A stretch of DNA of 40,045 nucleotides from UBA2773 sp964643985 (GCA_964643985.1 CAZXUS010000010.1:1-40045), one strand, 5' to 3'; shown: positions 31,659-39,463, counted from the first letter of the stretch. Numbers and translations are program-made. Notes: generated by a model not told the origin, from the sequence alone.

Positions 31659-32219
31659 TCAGGCGGCCAGAGTGCGGGTGATGATGTTGTAAACCTCTTG
31701 GGTGTATTGAGTAATGCCCTTGAGGTCATCAAAACCTTCACAAATTTCCAGAATTTGTTTAATTCTGGGGGTTTCTAAATTTAATTTGCCGCGAAGAACG
31801 AGACAGGGATTCATGATGCTAATGGCCTGATTTTCTCTCCCATTTAATCCAGAGGCACCGAATCCCCATTCAATGTCATCAATGACGACGCTGATGGATC
31901 CTGCCCGTTTACCTTCATCAGGGTTGCGACTGGCGGCCGAGCAGGGGTCATTGTTTTCAAACTGACAGGTCAGTTTCTCCTCGACTAGACGGTTACAGTT
32001 TTTGTCAAAGCCTGGTTTTGGATCAAAGGTTGTTCCGATAACTGCTTTAAGCCAGGGAAACGGGTAAAGCTGTCTGGGCCAGACGGCGAAAGCAAAAGCT
32101 TTTCTTTCGGGAACTGCGATGAGGCCGTTGCCCTGCATGATCTTAAAAGTTTGCTCAGCGGTTTTCAGCATTTCATGTTGTAGTCTGGAATCGGGTTGTA
32201 AAAAATTAAAATAACTCAC
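31659..32219 (-). CDS. Unrecognised protein in a leader-terminator cassette (cassette 1)
   Basis: The product is 186 aa from GTG at 32219, with a strong GAGGAG Shine-Dalgarno at 32226-32231. It is soluble, with no signal or membrane helix. Notable parts are NGLIAVPERKAFAFAVWPRQ, TFDPKPGFDKNCNRLVEEKL, three Cys in the middle (KNCN, LTCQF, DPCSA), SISVVIDDIEWGFGASGLNG and MNPCLVLRGK. I do not recognise a family. Visibly richer in G+C than its neighbours, with many GCC/CTG-type codons, which suggests a different origin. It stands alone between its own promoter (32291-32319) and terminator. A second gene with the same leader lies just upstream. The function is unknown. Confidence 0.8.
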   Translation of the reverse strand: MSYFNFLQPDSRLQHEMLKTAEQTFKIMQGNGLIAVPERKAFAFAVWPRQLYPFPWLKAVIGTTFDPKPGFDKNCNRLVEEKLTCQFENNDPCSAASRNPDEGKRAGSISVVIDDIEWGFGASGLNGRENQAISIMNPCLVLRGKLNLETPRIKQILEICEGFDDLKGITQYTQEVYNIITRTLAA

Positions 32220-32239
32220 GGTTGTCTCCTCGATATTTT

Positions 32240-32279
32240 GGCTTTCCTCCCGGAAGCCTGGTTTATGTTAGGTACTGCA
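32240..32279 (-). promoter_or_regulatory. Conserved leader of cassette 1: TGCAGTACCT plus GGGAGG hairpin
   Basis: On the minus strand TGCAGTACCT (32279-32270), near the predicted 5' end of the mRNA, is followed by the hairpin GGCTTCCGGGAGGAAAGCC (32258-32240). GGGA forms the loop and the AGG lies in the stem. The same two elements precede the 32408-32674 gene. Confidence 0.7.
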
Positions 32280-32290
32280 TTTGGATGTTA

Positions 32291-32319
32291 ATTAAAGCAT
32301 TTTTTTGGTTTTTAGTCAA
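32291..32319 (-). promoter_or_regulatory. Sigma70-like promoter of cassette 1
   Basis: On the minus strand: TTGACT (32319-32314), 17-nt spacer, TTTAAT (32296-32291). It has the same spacing and similar flanks (CTTGAC..., ...TGCTT-A/T-AA) as the cassette 2 promoter. Confidence 0.7.
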
Positions 32320-32341
32320 GAATGAGTTGTTCTTTAAAATG

Positions 32342-32384
32342 AAACGACCCATGTTGCGATTAGGCGACAGGGGTCGTTTTTTTT
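32342..32384 (-). terminator. Terminator of the 32408-32674 gene
   Basis: The stem AAACGACCC/GGGTCGTTT with a 20-nt loop can fold in either direction. The T-run is better on the plus strand, but the position fits the end of the minus-strand gene. A GCAATTGCC palindrome precedes it, as in cassette 1. Confidence 0.65.
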
Positions 32385-32407
32385 GAAGGCAATTGCTTTC
32401 AGTGATT

Positions 32408-32674
32408 TTAAAAACAGGGTCGACAGGTTAAGCTTCCATTGAGCAGAGAGCTTAATGAAAAAGAACTTTTTGGTAGCCCCATTTTCTGGAGACGCTCTCT
32501 TAATTGGAGACTGAAAGGAGTGTCGGTTTTTCGGCGTGAAGTTGAAAACTTTTTCTTAGCTTCATCTTCTAATTCCAGAAACACTCCTGCAGTGGATATT
32601 TCCATTTCCCAGGCTATGATTTTGGCAATTTCATTGAGATCAATTTCTTTATTAGCTAATTTGACTGTTTTCAT
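32408..32674 (-). CDS. Unrecognised small protein in a leader-terminator cassette (cassette 2)
   Basis: The product is 88 aa from the ATG at 32674. I chose this start because GGGAGG (32689-32684) lies 9 nt before it; a longer frame from 32737 would run through the conserved leader. The sequence MKTVKLANKEIDLNEIAKII then AWEMEISTAGVFLELEDEAK is helical and partly acidic. The C-terminal half is basic and Ser-rich (KKKFSTSRRKTDTP, SFSLSSLLNGSLTCRPCF) and ends in a C-x-x-C-F. I see no family. It could be a small regulatory, toxin-like or nucleic-acid-binding protein, but nothing proves this. Confidence 0.7.
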   Translation of the reverse strand: MKTVKLANKEIDLNEIAKIIAWEMEISTAGVFLELEDEAKKKFSTSRRKTDTPFSLQLRERLQKMGLPKSSFSLSSLLNGSLTCRPCF

Positions 32675-32677
32675 TTT

Positions 32678-32717
32678 AATCTTCCTCCCGTAAGATTGTT
32701 GATAAAAAGGTACTGCA
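32678..32717 (-). promoter_or_regulatory. Conserved leader of cassette 2: TGCAGTACCT plus GGGAGG hairpin
   Basis: On the minus strand TGCAGTACCT (32717-32708) is followed by the hairpin AATCTTACGGGAGGAAGATT (32697-32678). Its loop ACGGGAGG presents the Shine-Dalgarno, just before the ATG. Confidence 0.7.
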
Positions 32718-32727
32718 ATAACGTTAT

Positions 32728-32756
32728 ATTTAAGCAAAATTTTGTGGGTTGGTCAA
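32728..32756 (-). promoter_or_regulatory. Sigma70-like promoter of cassette 2
   Basis: On the minus strand: TTGACC (32756-32751), 17-nt spacer, TTAAAT (32733-32728), 10 nt before TGCAGTACCT. Confidence 0.65.
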
Positions 32757-32810
32757 GGCTTCTGGCAATTAAAGTTAAATAGTTTTATAATTATGGTAAA
32801 ATATGATTAG

Positions 32811-32900
32811 TTAATTTTTAAATTTTGGAAGAAGAATGTTCTAGATTTAAAAATTAGAATTTATTTAAAAATTATAAAATTAAAAATTAAAAATTTTAAA
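32811..32900. repeat. AT-rich palindromic repeat, degenerate copy D
   Basis: It keeps the TTAATTTTTAAATT left arm and TTTAAAAATTAGAATTTATT right arm of copies A-C but not the GGCGAAG centre. It lies directly before the HD gene. Confidence 0.4.
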
Positions 32901-32901
32901 C

Positions 32902-33462
32902 TTGAACATCGTCGAAGAAATTAAAAAATTTGTTGAAATCGAATGTCGAAAACCAACTAGTAAATATGGTTTTGAGCCGTTTGAAAATCATTTTGTGCCA
33001 ATGGTTGAGTGGGCGGAGAAATTGTCGGAGGAACTAGGTGGAGACAAGGAGGTAGTTTTAGTTGCTGCTTGGTTGCATGATATTGGCTCAATTATTGTGG
33101 GGCGAAAAGACCACCATTTAACGGGAGCCAAGATCGCCGAGAAAAAACTAGTCGAACTTGATTATCCTAAAATAAAAATTGAATTAGTGAAAAAATGCAT
33201 CTTGAATCATCGAGGTTCTCGCAATGATGAAAGGGAGAGTTTGGAGGAAAAGATTGTAGCCGAAGCGGATGTGATTAGTAATTTTGATAATATCGAAGGG
33301 ATTTTTAAGGCGGCTTTTAGCTATGAAAATAAAAATCAACAGGAAGCGAGAAGGGCTGTCTTGGAAAAATTAGAGCGGAAATGGAAACAACTTCATTTTG
33401 AGGAATCGAGGAAAATGTTGAAACCAAAAATAGAAGCGGTTAGATTGCTATTCGGAAATTAG
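32902..33462 (+). CDS. HD-domain phosphohydrolase, substrate unknown
   Basis: The product is 186 aa with a TTG start at 32902. The HD metal-binding motif is in VLVAAWLHDIGSII (His-Asp). It is preceded by a conserved H in FENHFVPMVEWAE and followed by HHLTGAKIAEKKL, ILNHRGSRNDERESLEEKIV and EADVISNFDN (Asp ligand). The H...HD...H...D spacing fits a small one-domain HD hydrolase acting on nucleotides or other phosphate esters. It is not long enough for a (p)ppGpp synthetase/hydrolase. It is followed by the MBL hydrolase after a 100-nt repeat-containing gap. Confidence 0.85.
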   Translation: MNIVEEIKKFVEIECRKPTSKYGFEPFENHFVPMVEWAEKLSEELGGDKEVVLVAAWLHDIGSIIVGRKDHHLTGAKIAEKKLVELDYPKIKIELVKKCILNHRGSRNDERESLEEKIVAEADVISNFDNIEGIFKAAFSYENKNQQEARRAVLEKLERKWKQLHFEESRKMLKPKIEAVRLLFGN

Positions 33463-33465
33463 TCA

Positions 33466-33530
33466 TCGGCAATTAGTCATTAGTCATCAATTCTAGTTTG
33501 GTGTGTTTGCTAATGACTGATGACTGGTGA
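33466..33530. repeat. TAGTCATTAGTCATC / TAATGACTGATGAC inverted repeat
   Basis: Direct and inverted copies of a GATGACTAATGAC-type word form an imperfect hairpin. Fragments recur at about 27368-27382. It is intergenic. Confidence 0.5.
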
Positions 33531-33562
33531 CGGATTACTTAAAATTTTCAATTTTTAAAATA

Positions 33563-34411
33563 ATGCTTTCTTTTAAGAAAAGTCTTCTATTTATCGCTAT
33601 CTTTTTGTTGATAATCTTGATTGTTCAACTTTTTTTATCATGGCCATTGAAAGAAAAAGTTCCGTTGCAGGTTAATTTTTTGGATGTTGGGCAGGGTGAT
33701 GCGATTTTAATAAATTATCAAGAACAATATCAAATTTTAATTGATAGCGGGGTTGGTAGTAAAAAAATCTTAAGCGAATTGAGCAAAACGATGCCGGCTC
33801 AAGACCGTTTTATAGAAATAGTAATTGCTACTCATTATGATAAAGACCATATCGGAGGAATGGAAGCGGTTTTGGGAAATTTTAAGGTCGGTTTATTTTT
33901 GGATAATGGACAAGTCTCAGAAACTGATATTGCAACAACTTTAATTGATTTATTAAAAAATAAAGAAATTAATCAACAGGCAATCAAAGAAGATTCTCGA
34001 ATTGAGTTTGGCGAAGATTTAGTTTTGAATTTTTTTAATCCAGACGGAGAGAATTGGAATGGTAACGAAAATTCGGTGGTAGCTCGGTTGGATTTTGGGG
34101 AAAATTCTTTTTTATTCACGGGAGATGCGGGGTTTAAGGCAGAAAAAGATTTACTTCAAGATGGCCATAATTTGGATGTGGATTGGCTAAAGGTTGGTCA
34201 TCATGGTTCTAAAAATTCTAGTGGAGCGGATTTTTTAGAGAAAATTTCTCCTGAAAAAGCCATTATTTCAGTTGGAAAAAATTCCTATGGTCATCCAACT
34301 AAAGAGACTTTAGATCGGCTTGAATTAGTCGGGGCGGAAATTTTTAGCACTTTAGAAAAAGGAACAATAGAGGTGGATTGTTGGCAAGAAAAGGAGTGCG
34401 TGTTGAATTAG
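33563..34411 (+). CDS. ComEC/Rec2-like metallo-beta-lactamase-fold hydrolase, membrane-anchored
   Basis: The product is 282 aa from the ATG at 33563. One N-terminal membrane helix (about residues 7-26, LLFIAIFLLIILIVQLFLSW) anchors an extracytoplasmic MBL domain. Recognisable are VNFLDVGQGDAILI, VIATHYDKDHIGGMEAVL (HxxxDH metal motif), NENSVVARL, FLFTGDAG and WLKVGHHGSKNSSG, then ISVGKNSYGHPT. This is the isolated MBL domain found at the C-terminus of ComEC, without the channel domain. In CPR such proteins may help process incoming DNA alongside a separate ComEC channel protein. The first 12 codons of the longer frame from 33527 come from a repeat, so the internal start is preferred. Confidence 0.9.
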   Translation: MLSFKKSLLFIAIFLLIILIVQLFLSWPLKEKVPLQVNFLDVGQGDAILINYQEQYQILIDSGVGSKKILSELSKTMPAQDRFIEIVIATHYDKDHIGGMEAVLGNFKVGLFLDNGQVSETDIATTLIDLLKNKEINQQAIKEDSRIEFGEDLVLNFFNPDGENWNGNENSVVARLDFGENSFLFTGDAGFKAEKDLLQDGHNLDVDWLKVGHHGSKNSSGADFLEKISPEKAIISVGKNSYGHPTKETLDRLELVGAEIFSTLEKGTIEVDCWQEKECVLN

Positions 34412-34480
34412 TTTTAAATTTACAAGTTAAAGAGACAAGACACAGGAACACTCACCTTTGCTAAAGTTACGGCGAGGCAA

Positions 34481-34652
34481 GCAAGAAACAAGGTTGCAAG
34501 GACACAAGACACAAGATACAAGAAACAAACAAATTTCAAATTAAAATATTTAAATTAAAAACAAAAAATCTTCGATTTTTTAAGTTTGTTTATTTTAATT
34601 TGAGTTTTTTAATTTGTTTGTATCTTGTGTCCTTGCTTCTTGTTTCTTCTTG
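34481..34652. repeat. Long imperfect inverted repeat between the MBL gene and ddl
   Basis: The left arm (about 34481-34570) contains GCAAGGACACAAGACACAAG and ATACAAGAAACAAACAAATT. The right arm (about 34574-34652) is its imperfect complement (AATTTGTTTGTATCTTGTGT then CCTTGC). The centre is AAAAAATC-TTC-GATTTTTT. A related fragment is at about 28590-28615. It fills most of the 34412-34737 interval. Confidence 0.75.
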
Positions 34653-34661
34653 AATTTTTTA

Positions 34662-34670
34662 TGTTATAAT
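34662..34670 (+). promoter_or_regulatory. Extended -10 promoter of ddl
   Basis: TGTTATAAT (TGn-TATAAT) lies directly after the long inverted repeat, 67 nt before the ddl start. Confidence 0.55.
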
Positions 34671-34737
34671 ATTTTTAATAAATATTAACGAGATTATTTT
34701 TGAATAATTTGTTCTGAGATAATTTCAAGTTATTTTT

Positions 34738-35685
34738 ATGAAAAAAATTAAAATTGCTTTGTTGTCCGGGGGGTTGTCAGAAGAGCGAGAAGTTTCATTG
34801 AAGACAGGCGAGAAAATTTTTCAAGCTTTGGATAAAAATAAGTATGAAATTTTTCAGTATGATCCAAAAGTTGATCTGAAAAAATTTATTAAAGATGCTT
34901 TTGATAAAAAAATTGAATTAGTTTTCCCCGCTTTACACGGACCCTATGGAGAAGATGGAACTTTACAGGGAATGTTGGATATTTTAAAAATTCCTTATCT
35001 TTTTTCGGGTTGTTTAGCGAGTGCTTTGGCGATGAATAAATTTAAAACTAAAAGAATTGTTGAGAATTTTGGCGTTAAAGTAGCCCGAGATTTGATTATT
35101 GATAAAAATCAAGGATACGATGTTGATAGAATTGTAAATTGTTTAAATTTGCCAATTGTGGTTAAGCCTATTGAGTTGGGATCTTCAGTAGGAATTAGTA
35201 TTGTTAAAAATAAGAAAGAACTTCAGGAAGGAATTAAAGAGGCTTTGAAATATGGAGAAGTTTTACTGGAAGAATTTATAGCTGGACGAGAATTAACGGT
35301 GGCTGTTTTGGGGAATGAAGATCCTAAAGCCTTGCCGGTGATTGAAATTAAGCCAAAAAAATCAGAATGGTTCGATTATAAAGCTAAATATGAAAAGGGA
35401 GCTTCAGAAGAAATTTGTCCTGCTTTAATTCCCGAAGAATTAAAGGAAAAAATTCAAGAAATTACTTTAAAAGTTTTTCAAGCGATTGGTTGTCGAGATT
35501 TAGCTCGAGCTGATTTTATTTATAACAAAAAAAACAAAAAACTTTATTTTTTAGAAATTAATACTATTCCTGGTATGACTGCGACTTCCTTGGCGCCTCA
35601 AGCTGCAAAAGAATATGGCTTGGATTTTCCGGAATTTTTGGATCGACTAATAGAATTGGCGATGAAGAGAGCCAGGAAAAGGTAA
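34738..35685 (+). CDS. ddl: D-alanine--D-alanine ligase
   Basis: The product is 315 aa with an ATP-grasp fold. The N-terminus is LLSGGLSEEREVSLKTG (Ser/Glu that bind the first D-Ala). Other motifs are LVFPALHGPYGEDGTLQGML, FSGCLASALAMNKFKTK (usually YTGS/YVGC..AMDK), VVKPIELGSSVGISIV (omega-loop Ser) and EFIAGRELTVAVLG. The C-terminus has ADFIYNKKNKKLYFLEINTI then PGMTATSLAPQAA (metal and ATP ligands). It makes D-Ala-D-Ala for the MurF step; together with murB and ftsW it shows that the cell builds its own peptidoglycan. Confidence 0.97.
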   Translation: MKKIKIALLSGGLSEEREVSLKTGEKIFQALDKNKYEIFQYDPKVDLKKFIKDAFDKKIELVFPALHGPYGEDGTLQGMLDILKIPYLFSGCLASALAMNKFKTKRIVENFGVKVARDLIIDKNQGYDVDRIVNCLNLPIVVKPIELGSSVGISIVKNKKELQEGIKEALKYGEVLLEEFIAGRELTVAVLGNEDPKALPVIEIKPKKSEWFDYKAKYEKGASEEICPALIPEELKEKIQEITLKVFQAIGCRDLARADFIYNKKNKKLYFLEINTIPGMTATSLAPQAAKEYGLDFPEFLDRLIELAMKRARKR

Positions 35686-35747
35686 TATTTCTTGAATCAT
35701 TCAAGGCTTTCGTTTCCTCGGAGGTTTGCCGAGGTGGAGAATGATTT

Positions 35748-35770
35748 GCCTGCCTGCCGGTAGGCAGGGA
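35748..35770. repeat. GCCTGCCTGCCGGTAGGCAG REP-like palindrome
   Basis: A GC-rich palindrome of the family at 2944 and 3519. It is preceded by a CCTCGGAGGTTTGCCGAGG fragment (35717-35735). Confidence 0.6.
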
Positions 35771-35859
35771 TTTTGAAATTTTTAAAACTTGAATTTGGTA
35801 GCTATCTTTTGACACAAAATCTTTAATATTTATTTAAAACGTGTTATTATTTAGTTATT

Positions 35860-36336
35860 ATGGATTTAAAAAGATATCGTGGCGAAGGAGGTTGTGCGCC
35901 ACGGGACAATCAAAAAGGGTCAAAAGAAGAGTCTGAAAATAGATTTGTCATTCAAAAAAATCAGGCTAACGGTTTTCATTTTGATTTTAAATTGGAAATA
36001 AGAAACAAAGATAATAAAATTAGCACAGTGCATTCTTGGCTTATTCCTAAAAATATTCCCCTAGAACCGGAAGTTAAGCGTTTGGCGATAAAAGTTGATA
36101 AGGAAGCCTTGAATTTTAATCAGGAAATTGATGAGAAAGATATTAAGGAAGGTCGATTACAGATTTGGGATAAAGGGCGCTGGGGGTTGATGAGAGGAAG
36201 TCTAGAAAGCGGGGCAATTTCTTTTAATTTGTTTGGAGAAATAGTTAAAGCGCGTTATACTATTCAGAAATTAGCGGATAATAAAAGTAAAAATCAAAAA
36301 AACCACTGGGTTATTTGGCGAGTGGTGGGATATTAA
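35860..36336 (+). CDS. Stand-alone LigD-type 3'-phosphoesterase domain with altered active site
   Basis: The product is 158 aa. The overall pattern of the DNA ligase D phosphoesterase domain is clear: NRFVIQKNQANGFHFDFKLE, HSWLIPKNIPLEPEVKRLAI, LQIWDKGRWG, GAISFNLFGEIVKARYTIQK and the final NHWVIWRV. In characterised enzymes the metal and phosphate ligands are two His, Asp and Arg in the H-x5-H-x-D-x-R block plus a downstream His. Here His40 and Asp42 remain, but the first His is Asn34, the Arg is Lys44 and the downstream His position is Glu82 by my alignment. No ligase or polymerase domain is attached. It may be a low-activity or repurposed repair protein. ftsK begins 13 nt later. Confidence 0.85.
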   Translation: MDLKRYRGEGGCAPRDNQKGSKEESENRFVIQKNQANGFHFDFKLEIRNKDNKISTVHSWLIPKNIPLEPEVKRLAIKVDKEALNFNQEIDEKDIKEGRLQIWDKGRWGLMRGSLESGAISFNLFGEIVKARYTIQKLADNKSKNQKNHWVIWRVVGY

Positions 36337-36348
36337 TAAGGTATTAAA

Positions 36349-38643
36349 ATGGAAAAGCAAAAAGAATCAAAAGAGAGCCAGAAAAAATCAGTTAAAGCCG
36401 AAAGTAGTGCTCAGGAGAAAAAACCAATTAAAAAAGGATTGATGCATTCGGACGTCGGTAAGAATATCGCGGCGATTATTTTGATAGTTTTTTCTTTGTT
36501 GTTTTTATTAAGTTTGTTCGGACAAGCCGGCGTTGTCGGGGGTTATATTGATAAAGTATTAAGTCTGAGTTTCGGTTGGGGTAGATTTTTGTTGCCAGTT
36601 TTGTTGTTGGTTTTAGGCTTTGTTTATTTTAGAAAATACGATAAGTATCGATATTATTTAACAACAATTGGGGCAACTTTATTTTTATTTTTTTTAGTGG
36701 CAATTTTACATAGTTTTTATTCTTTAGATGAAATGTTGGCAATAGCCAAAAATGGAAGGGGCGGTGGATTTATCGGTTTTGCTATAGCTTATGTTTTGGT
36801 CAAATATCTAGGTCTTTTGTCGGGTTTGATTTTAGCAGGAGGTATATTTTTAATTGGTTTAATTTTAACTTTCAATTTTCCGTTATCTAAACTTTTTTCA
36901 AGAATCAAAGAATGGTTTTTGATTTTTATTTCTAAAATTAAGGCCGGCAAAGTTATCAGTGAGAAAAAGATGATGATTAAAAAAGCAGAAAAAACCAATA
37001 TCAAAGAAGACTCGATTAAGTTTGCTAATGAAAAAAATGAAGCCGAAAAAGAGGAAAGTCGCAAATCAAAATCTTCAATTGAAGTTTGCAAAAATAATAA
37101 ATTTGAAAAAACAGGAATACAAAAAAAACTAGGTAATTGGAAGTTTCCTCCTCTAAATATCCTACAAGATCCCAAGAAAACTGATAAGCCAAAAAATTTA
37201 GACGAGAAGGCGGAATTGATCGTTAGAACCTTAGCTGATTTTGGAATTGATGTTTATTTTAAGGGTTATAATGTCGGTCCTTCTATGGTTCAATATACTT
37301 TTCAACCAGAGAAGGGCGTTCGATTAAATAAGATTGTGGCTTTACAAAACAATTTAGCAATGGCGCTAGAGACTTCGTCAATTAGAATTGAAGCTCCTAT
37401 TCCCGGAAAGTCTTTAATTGGAATTGAAGTACCTTTAGCTCAAGAATATAAAAGTGAAGTTCGAATAAAATCTGTTCTAGAAAGTGCTGATTTTCAAGAA
37501 AGTGAATCTAATTTAACGATTGTTTTAGGACAGGATGTTTACGGAAGTTTCGTTTTAGCTGATATAAAAAAAATGCCTCATTTAATGGTGGCCGGAGCTA
37601 CTAATACTGGTAAAAGTGTTTGCATTAACACTATTTTAGCCAGTTTGCTTTATCAAAATTCACCAGAAACTTTAAAATTATTATTAATTGATCCAAAAAG
37701 AGTTGAGTTGAATTTTTATAACGGTATTCCGCATTTAGCTAGCCCTGTTATTGTTGATCCATCTAAGGTGGTAAAATCTTTGCAATGGGCCGTTAATGAG
37801 ATGGAGGGACGCTATGAATTATTAGAAGAAACCGAAGTTAGAGACATTGAATCTTTTAACAATAAAGTTAGAAAGGGTAAAAAACGTAAAGTGGAGGAGG
37901 AAGAAACCGGCAAGATGATTTATAAGGATTTAGAGATTATGCCTTATATCATAATTGTTATTGATGAACTTAATGATTTAATGATGTCACATGGCAAGGA
38001 GGTTGAAGCCTTAATAGTTCGATTAGTTCAAAAAGCTCGAGCAGTGGGATTGCATGTTATTGTTTCTACTCAAAAGCCAACCGTGGAGGTTATTACTGGT
38101 CTAATGAAAGCTAATATCACCACTCGAATTGCCCTGAAAGTTGCTACTCAGGTTGATTCTCGAACTATTTTAGATAAAATGGGAGCGGAAAATCTGTTAG
38201 GAAATGGAGATATGTTGCTTTCGGACAGTGGCGCTGATAAAATGAAACGAATTCAAGGAGCCTATATTTCAGACGAAGAAACGGCTCGATTGGTTAATTT
38301 TATAAAAGGGGAGGCCGAGAGACAAAAAATGAGTGAACATGATACTACTACAGATTCTCTAACTGAATATTTAGATAAATCGGGTGGGAAGCAAACTTCT
38401 TTTGTTTCAGGAGTATTTGGAGGCGGTGATGATCGGAGAGATGATTTTTTTGAAGATGCTAAGCAACTAGCTATTAATTCAGGCGGATTATCAGCCTCTG
38501 CTTTACAACGGAGATTTCAAATCGGTTTTCAAAGGGCTTCTAGAATTATTGATGAATTAGAACAGGAGGGATTTTTAGGACCTAAAAATGGTTCAAAACC
38601 CAGAGAGGTTATTGGACAAATGGAGGATGATTTGAGTGAATAG
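36349..38643 (+). CDS. ftsK: DNA translocase FtsK
   Basis: The product is 764 aa. After a charged N-terminus there are four membrane helices (about residues 40-185). A short Lys/Glu-rich linker follows, much shorter than in E. coli FtsK. The RecA-like motor has Walker A GATNTGKS (416-423), LLLIDPKRVELNFYNGIPHL, YIIIVIDELNDLMM (Walker B) and LHVIVSTQKPTVEVITGLMK, with TRIALKVATQVDSRTILDKM (recognition of MgATP). The C-terminal gamma winged-helix (about 700-760) has SGGLSASALQRRFQIGFQRA followed by SRIIDELEQEGFLGP and would read KOPS-like sites. It pumps chromosome DNA through the closing septum. Confidence 0.97.
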   Translation: MEKQKESKESQKKSVKAESSAQEKKPIKKGLMHSDVGKNIAAIILIVFSLLFLLSLFGQAGVVGGYIDKVLSLSFGWGRFLLPVLLLVLGFVYFRKYDKYRYYLTTIGATLFLFFLVAILHSFYSLDEMLAIAKNGRGGGFIGFAIAYVLVKYLGLLSGLILAGGIFLIGLILTFNFPLSKLFSRIKEWFLIFISKIKAGKVISEKKMMIKKAEKTNIKEDSIKFANEKNEAEKEESRKSKSSIEVCKNNKFEKTGIQKKLGNWKFPPLNILQDPKKTDKPKNLDEKAELIVRTLADFGIDVYFKGYNVGPSMVQYTFQPEKGVRLNKIVALQNNLAMALETSSIRIEAPIPGKSLIGIEVPLAQEYKSEVRIKSVLESADFQESESNLTIVLGQDVYGSFVLADIKKMPHLMVAGATNTGKSVCINTILASLLYQNSPETLKLLLIDPKRVELNFYNGIPHLASPVIVDPSKVVKSLQWAVNEMEGRYELLEETEVRDIESFNNKVRKGKKRKVEEEETGKMIYKDLEIMPYIIIVIDELNDLMMSHGKEVEALIVRLVQKARAVGLHVIVSTQKPTVEVITGLMKANITTRIALKVATQVDSRTILDKMGAENLLGNGDMLLSDSGADKMKRIQGAYISDEETARLVNFIKGEAERQKMSEHDTTTDSLTEYLDKSGGKQTSFVSGVFGGGDDRRDDFFEDAKQLAINSGGLSASALQRRFQIGFQRASRIIDELEQEGFLGPKNGSKPREVIGQMEDDLSE

Positions 38644-38744
38644 TGAAGGAAGAGTGATTTTTGTTTTTAATTTCCTTTGGGGGAAACCAGAGGGTTTTAT
38701 TCATTGATAAAATATTTTAATTTATTTTTTAATTTTTTATAATT

Positions 38745-39446
38745 ATGCTATTAGGTGGTTTGCAAAAGTTGACTTTAATTGATTATCCAGGGAAAGTAGC
38801 GGCGACTGTTTTTACAATCGGTTGTAATTTTCGGTGTCCGTTTTGTCATAATCCTGAACTGGTTTTTCCTAATTTTGGAGGAACAACTGGTTCGATTTTG
38901 GAGCAGGAATTTTTTGATTTTTTAAAAAAACGTCAAGGAAAATTGGATGGAATCTGTATTACTGGTGGAGAACCGACTATTCAAAAAGATCTTTTGGAAT
39001 TTATGCAAAAAATTAAAGATTTGGGTTTTTTAGTAAAATTGGACTCCAATGGGACTCGGCCGGATATTTTAAAGAAAGCGTATGACAGAAATTTGGTTGA
39101 TTTTGTAGCGATGGATATTAAAAATTGTTTAGAAAAATATAATCAAACCAATGGTTCCAAAACTGATCTGGAGCGAATAAAATTGAGTGTTGATTTGATT
39201 AGAAATTCAGGAAAGGATTATGAATTTCGAACAACGGTAGTTCCGAGTTTGCATTGTGAGGAGGATTTTGATAAAATTGGGATGTGGTTAAAAGGATCTG
39301 AAAATTATGCTTTGCAACAATTTCGAGATGAAGGAAAGTTGTTAGATGAAGAATTTGGTAAAAAAATTAAAAATGAAGCTGGTTTGAATTTAGAAAAAAT
39401 TAAAAAAAAAATAGAAAAATATTTTAAAAAAGTAGAGATTAAATAA
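38745..39446 (+). CDS. nrdG: NrdG-type radical SAM activating protein
   Basis: The product is 233 aa. The start GGLQKLTLIDYPGKVAATVF and the [4Fe-4S] motif Cys27-x3-Cys31-x2-Cys34 (GCNFRCPFCHNPELVF) fit the anaerobic ribonucleotide reductase activase subfamily that begins this way. GICITGGEPTIQ (GGE motif) and KLDSNGTRPDIL support SAM binding. The enzyme would use SAM to put a glycyl radical on class III ribonucleotide reductase under anoxia. The partner NrdD is not in this window, so a pyruvate-formate-lyase-activase-like role cannot be ruled out. It is consistent with the anaerobic profile given by dfx and rbr. Confidence 0.88.
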   Translation: MLLGGLQKLTLIDYPGKVAATVFTIGCNFRCPFCHNPELVFPNFGGTTGSILEQEFFDFLKKRQGKLDGICITGGEPTIQKDLLEFMQKIKDLGFLVKLDSNGTRPDILKKAYDRNLVDFVAMDIKNCLEKYNQTNGSKTDLERIKLSVDLIRNSGKDYEFRTTVVPSLHCEEDFDKIGMWLKGSENYALQQFRDEGKLLDEEFGKKIKNEAGLNLEKIKKKIEKYFKKVEIK

Positions 39447-39463
39447 AAACTAACAACAAAATT

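Noticed and set aside
32439..32693. 84-codon plus-strand frame
   Set aside because: It is antisense to the 32408-32674 gene, which has a Shine-Dalgarno, promoter and terminator.
32675..32737. N-terminal extension of the 88-aa cassette protein
   Set aside because: It would translate the conserved leader (TGCAGTACCT and the hairpin). The internal ATG has a well-placed GGGAGG.
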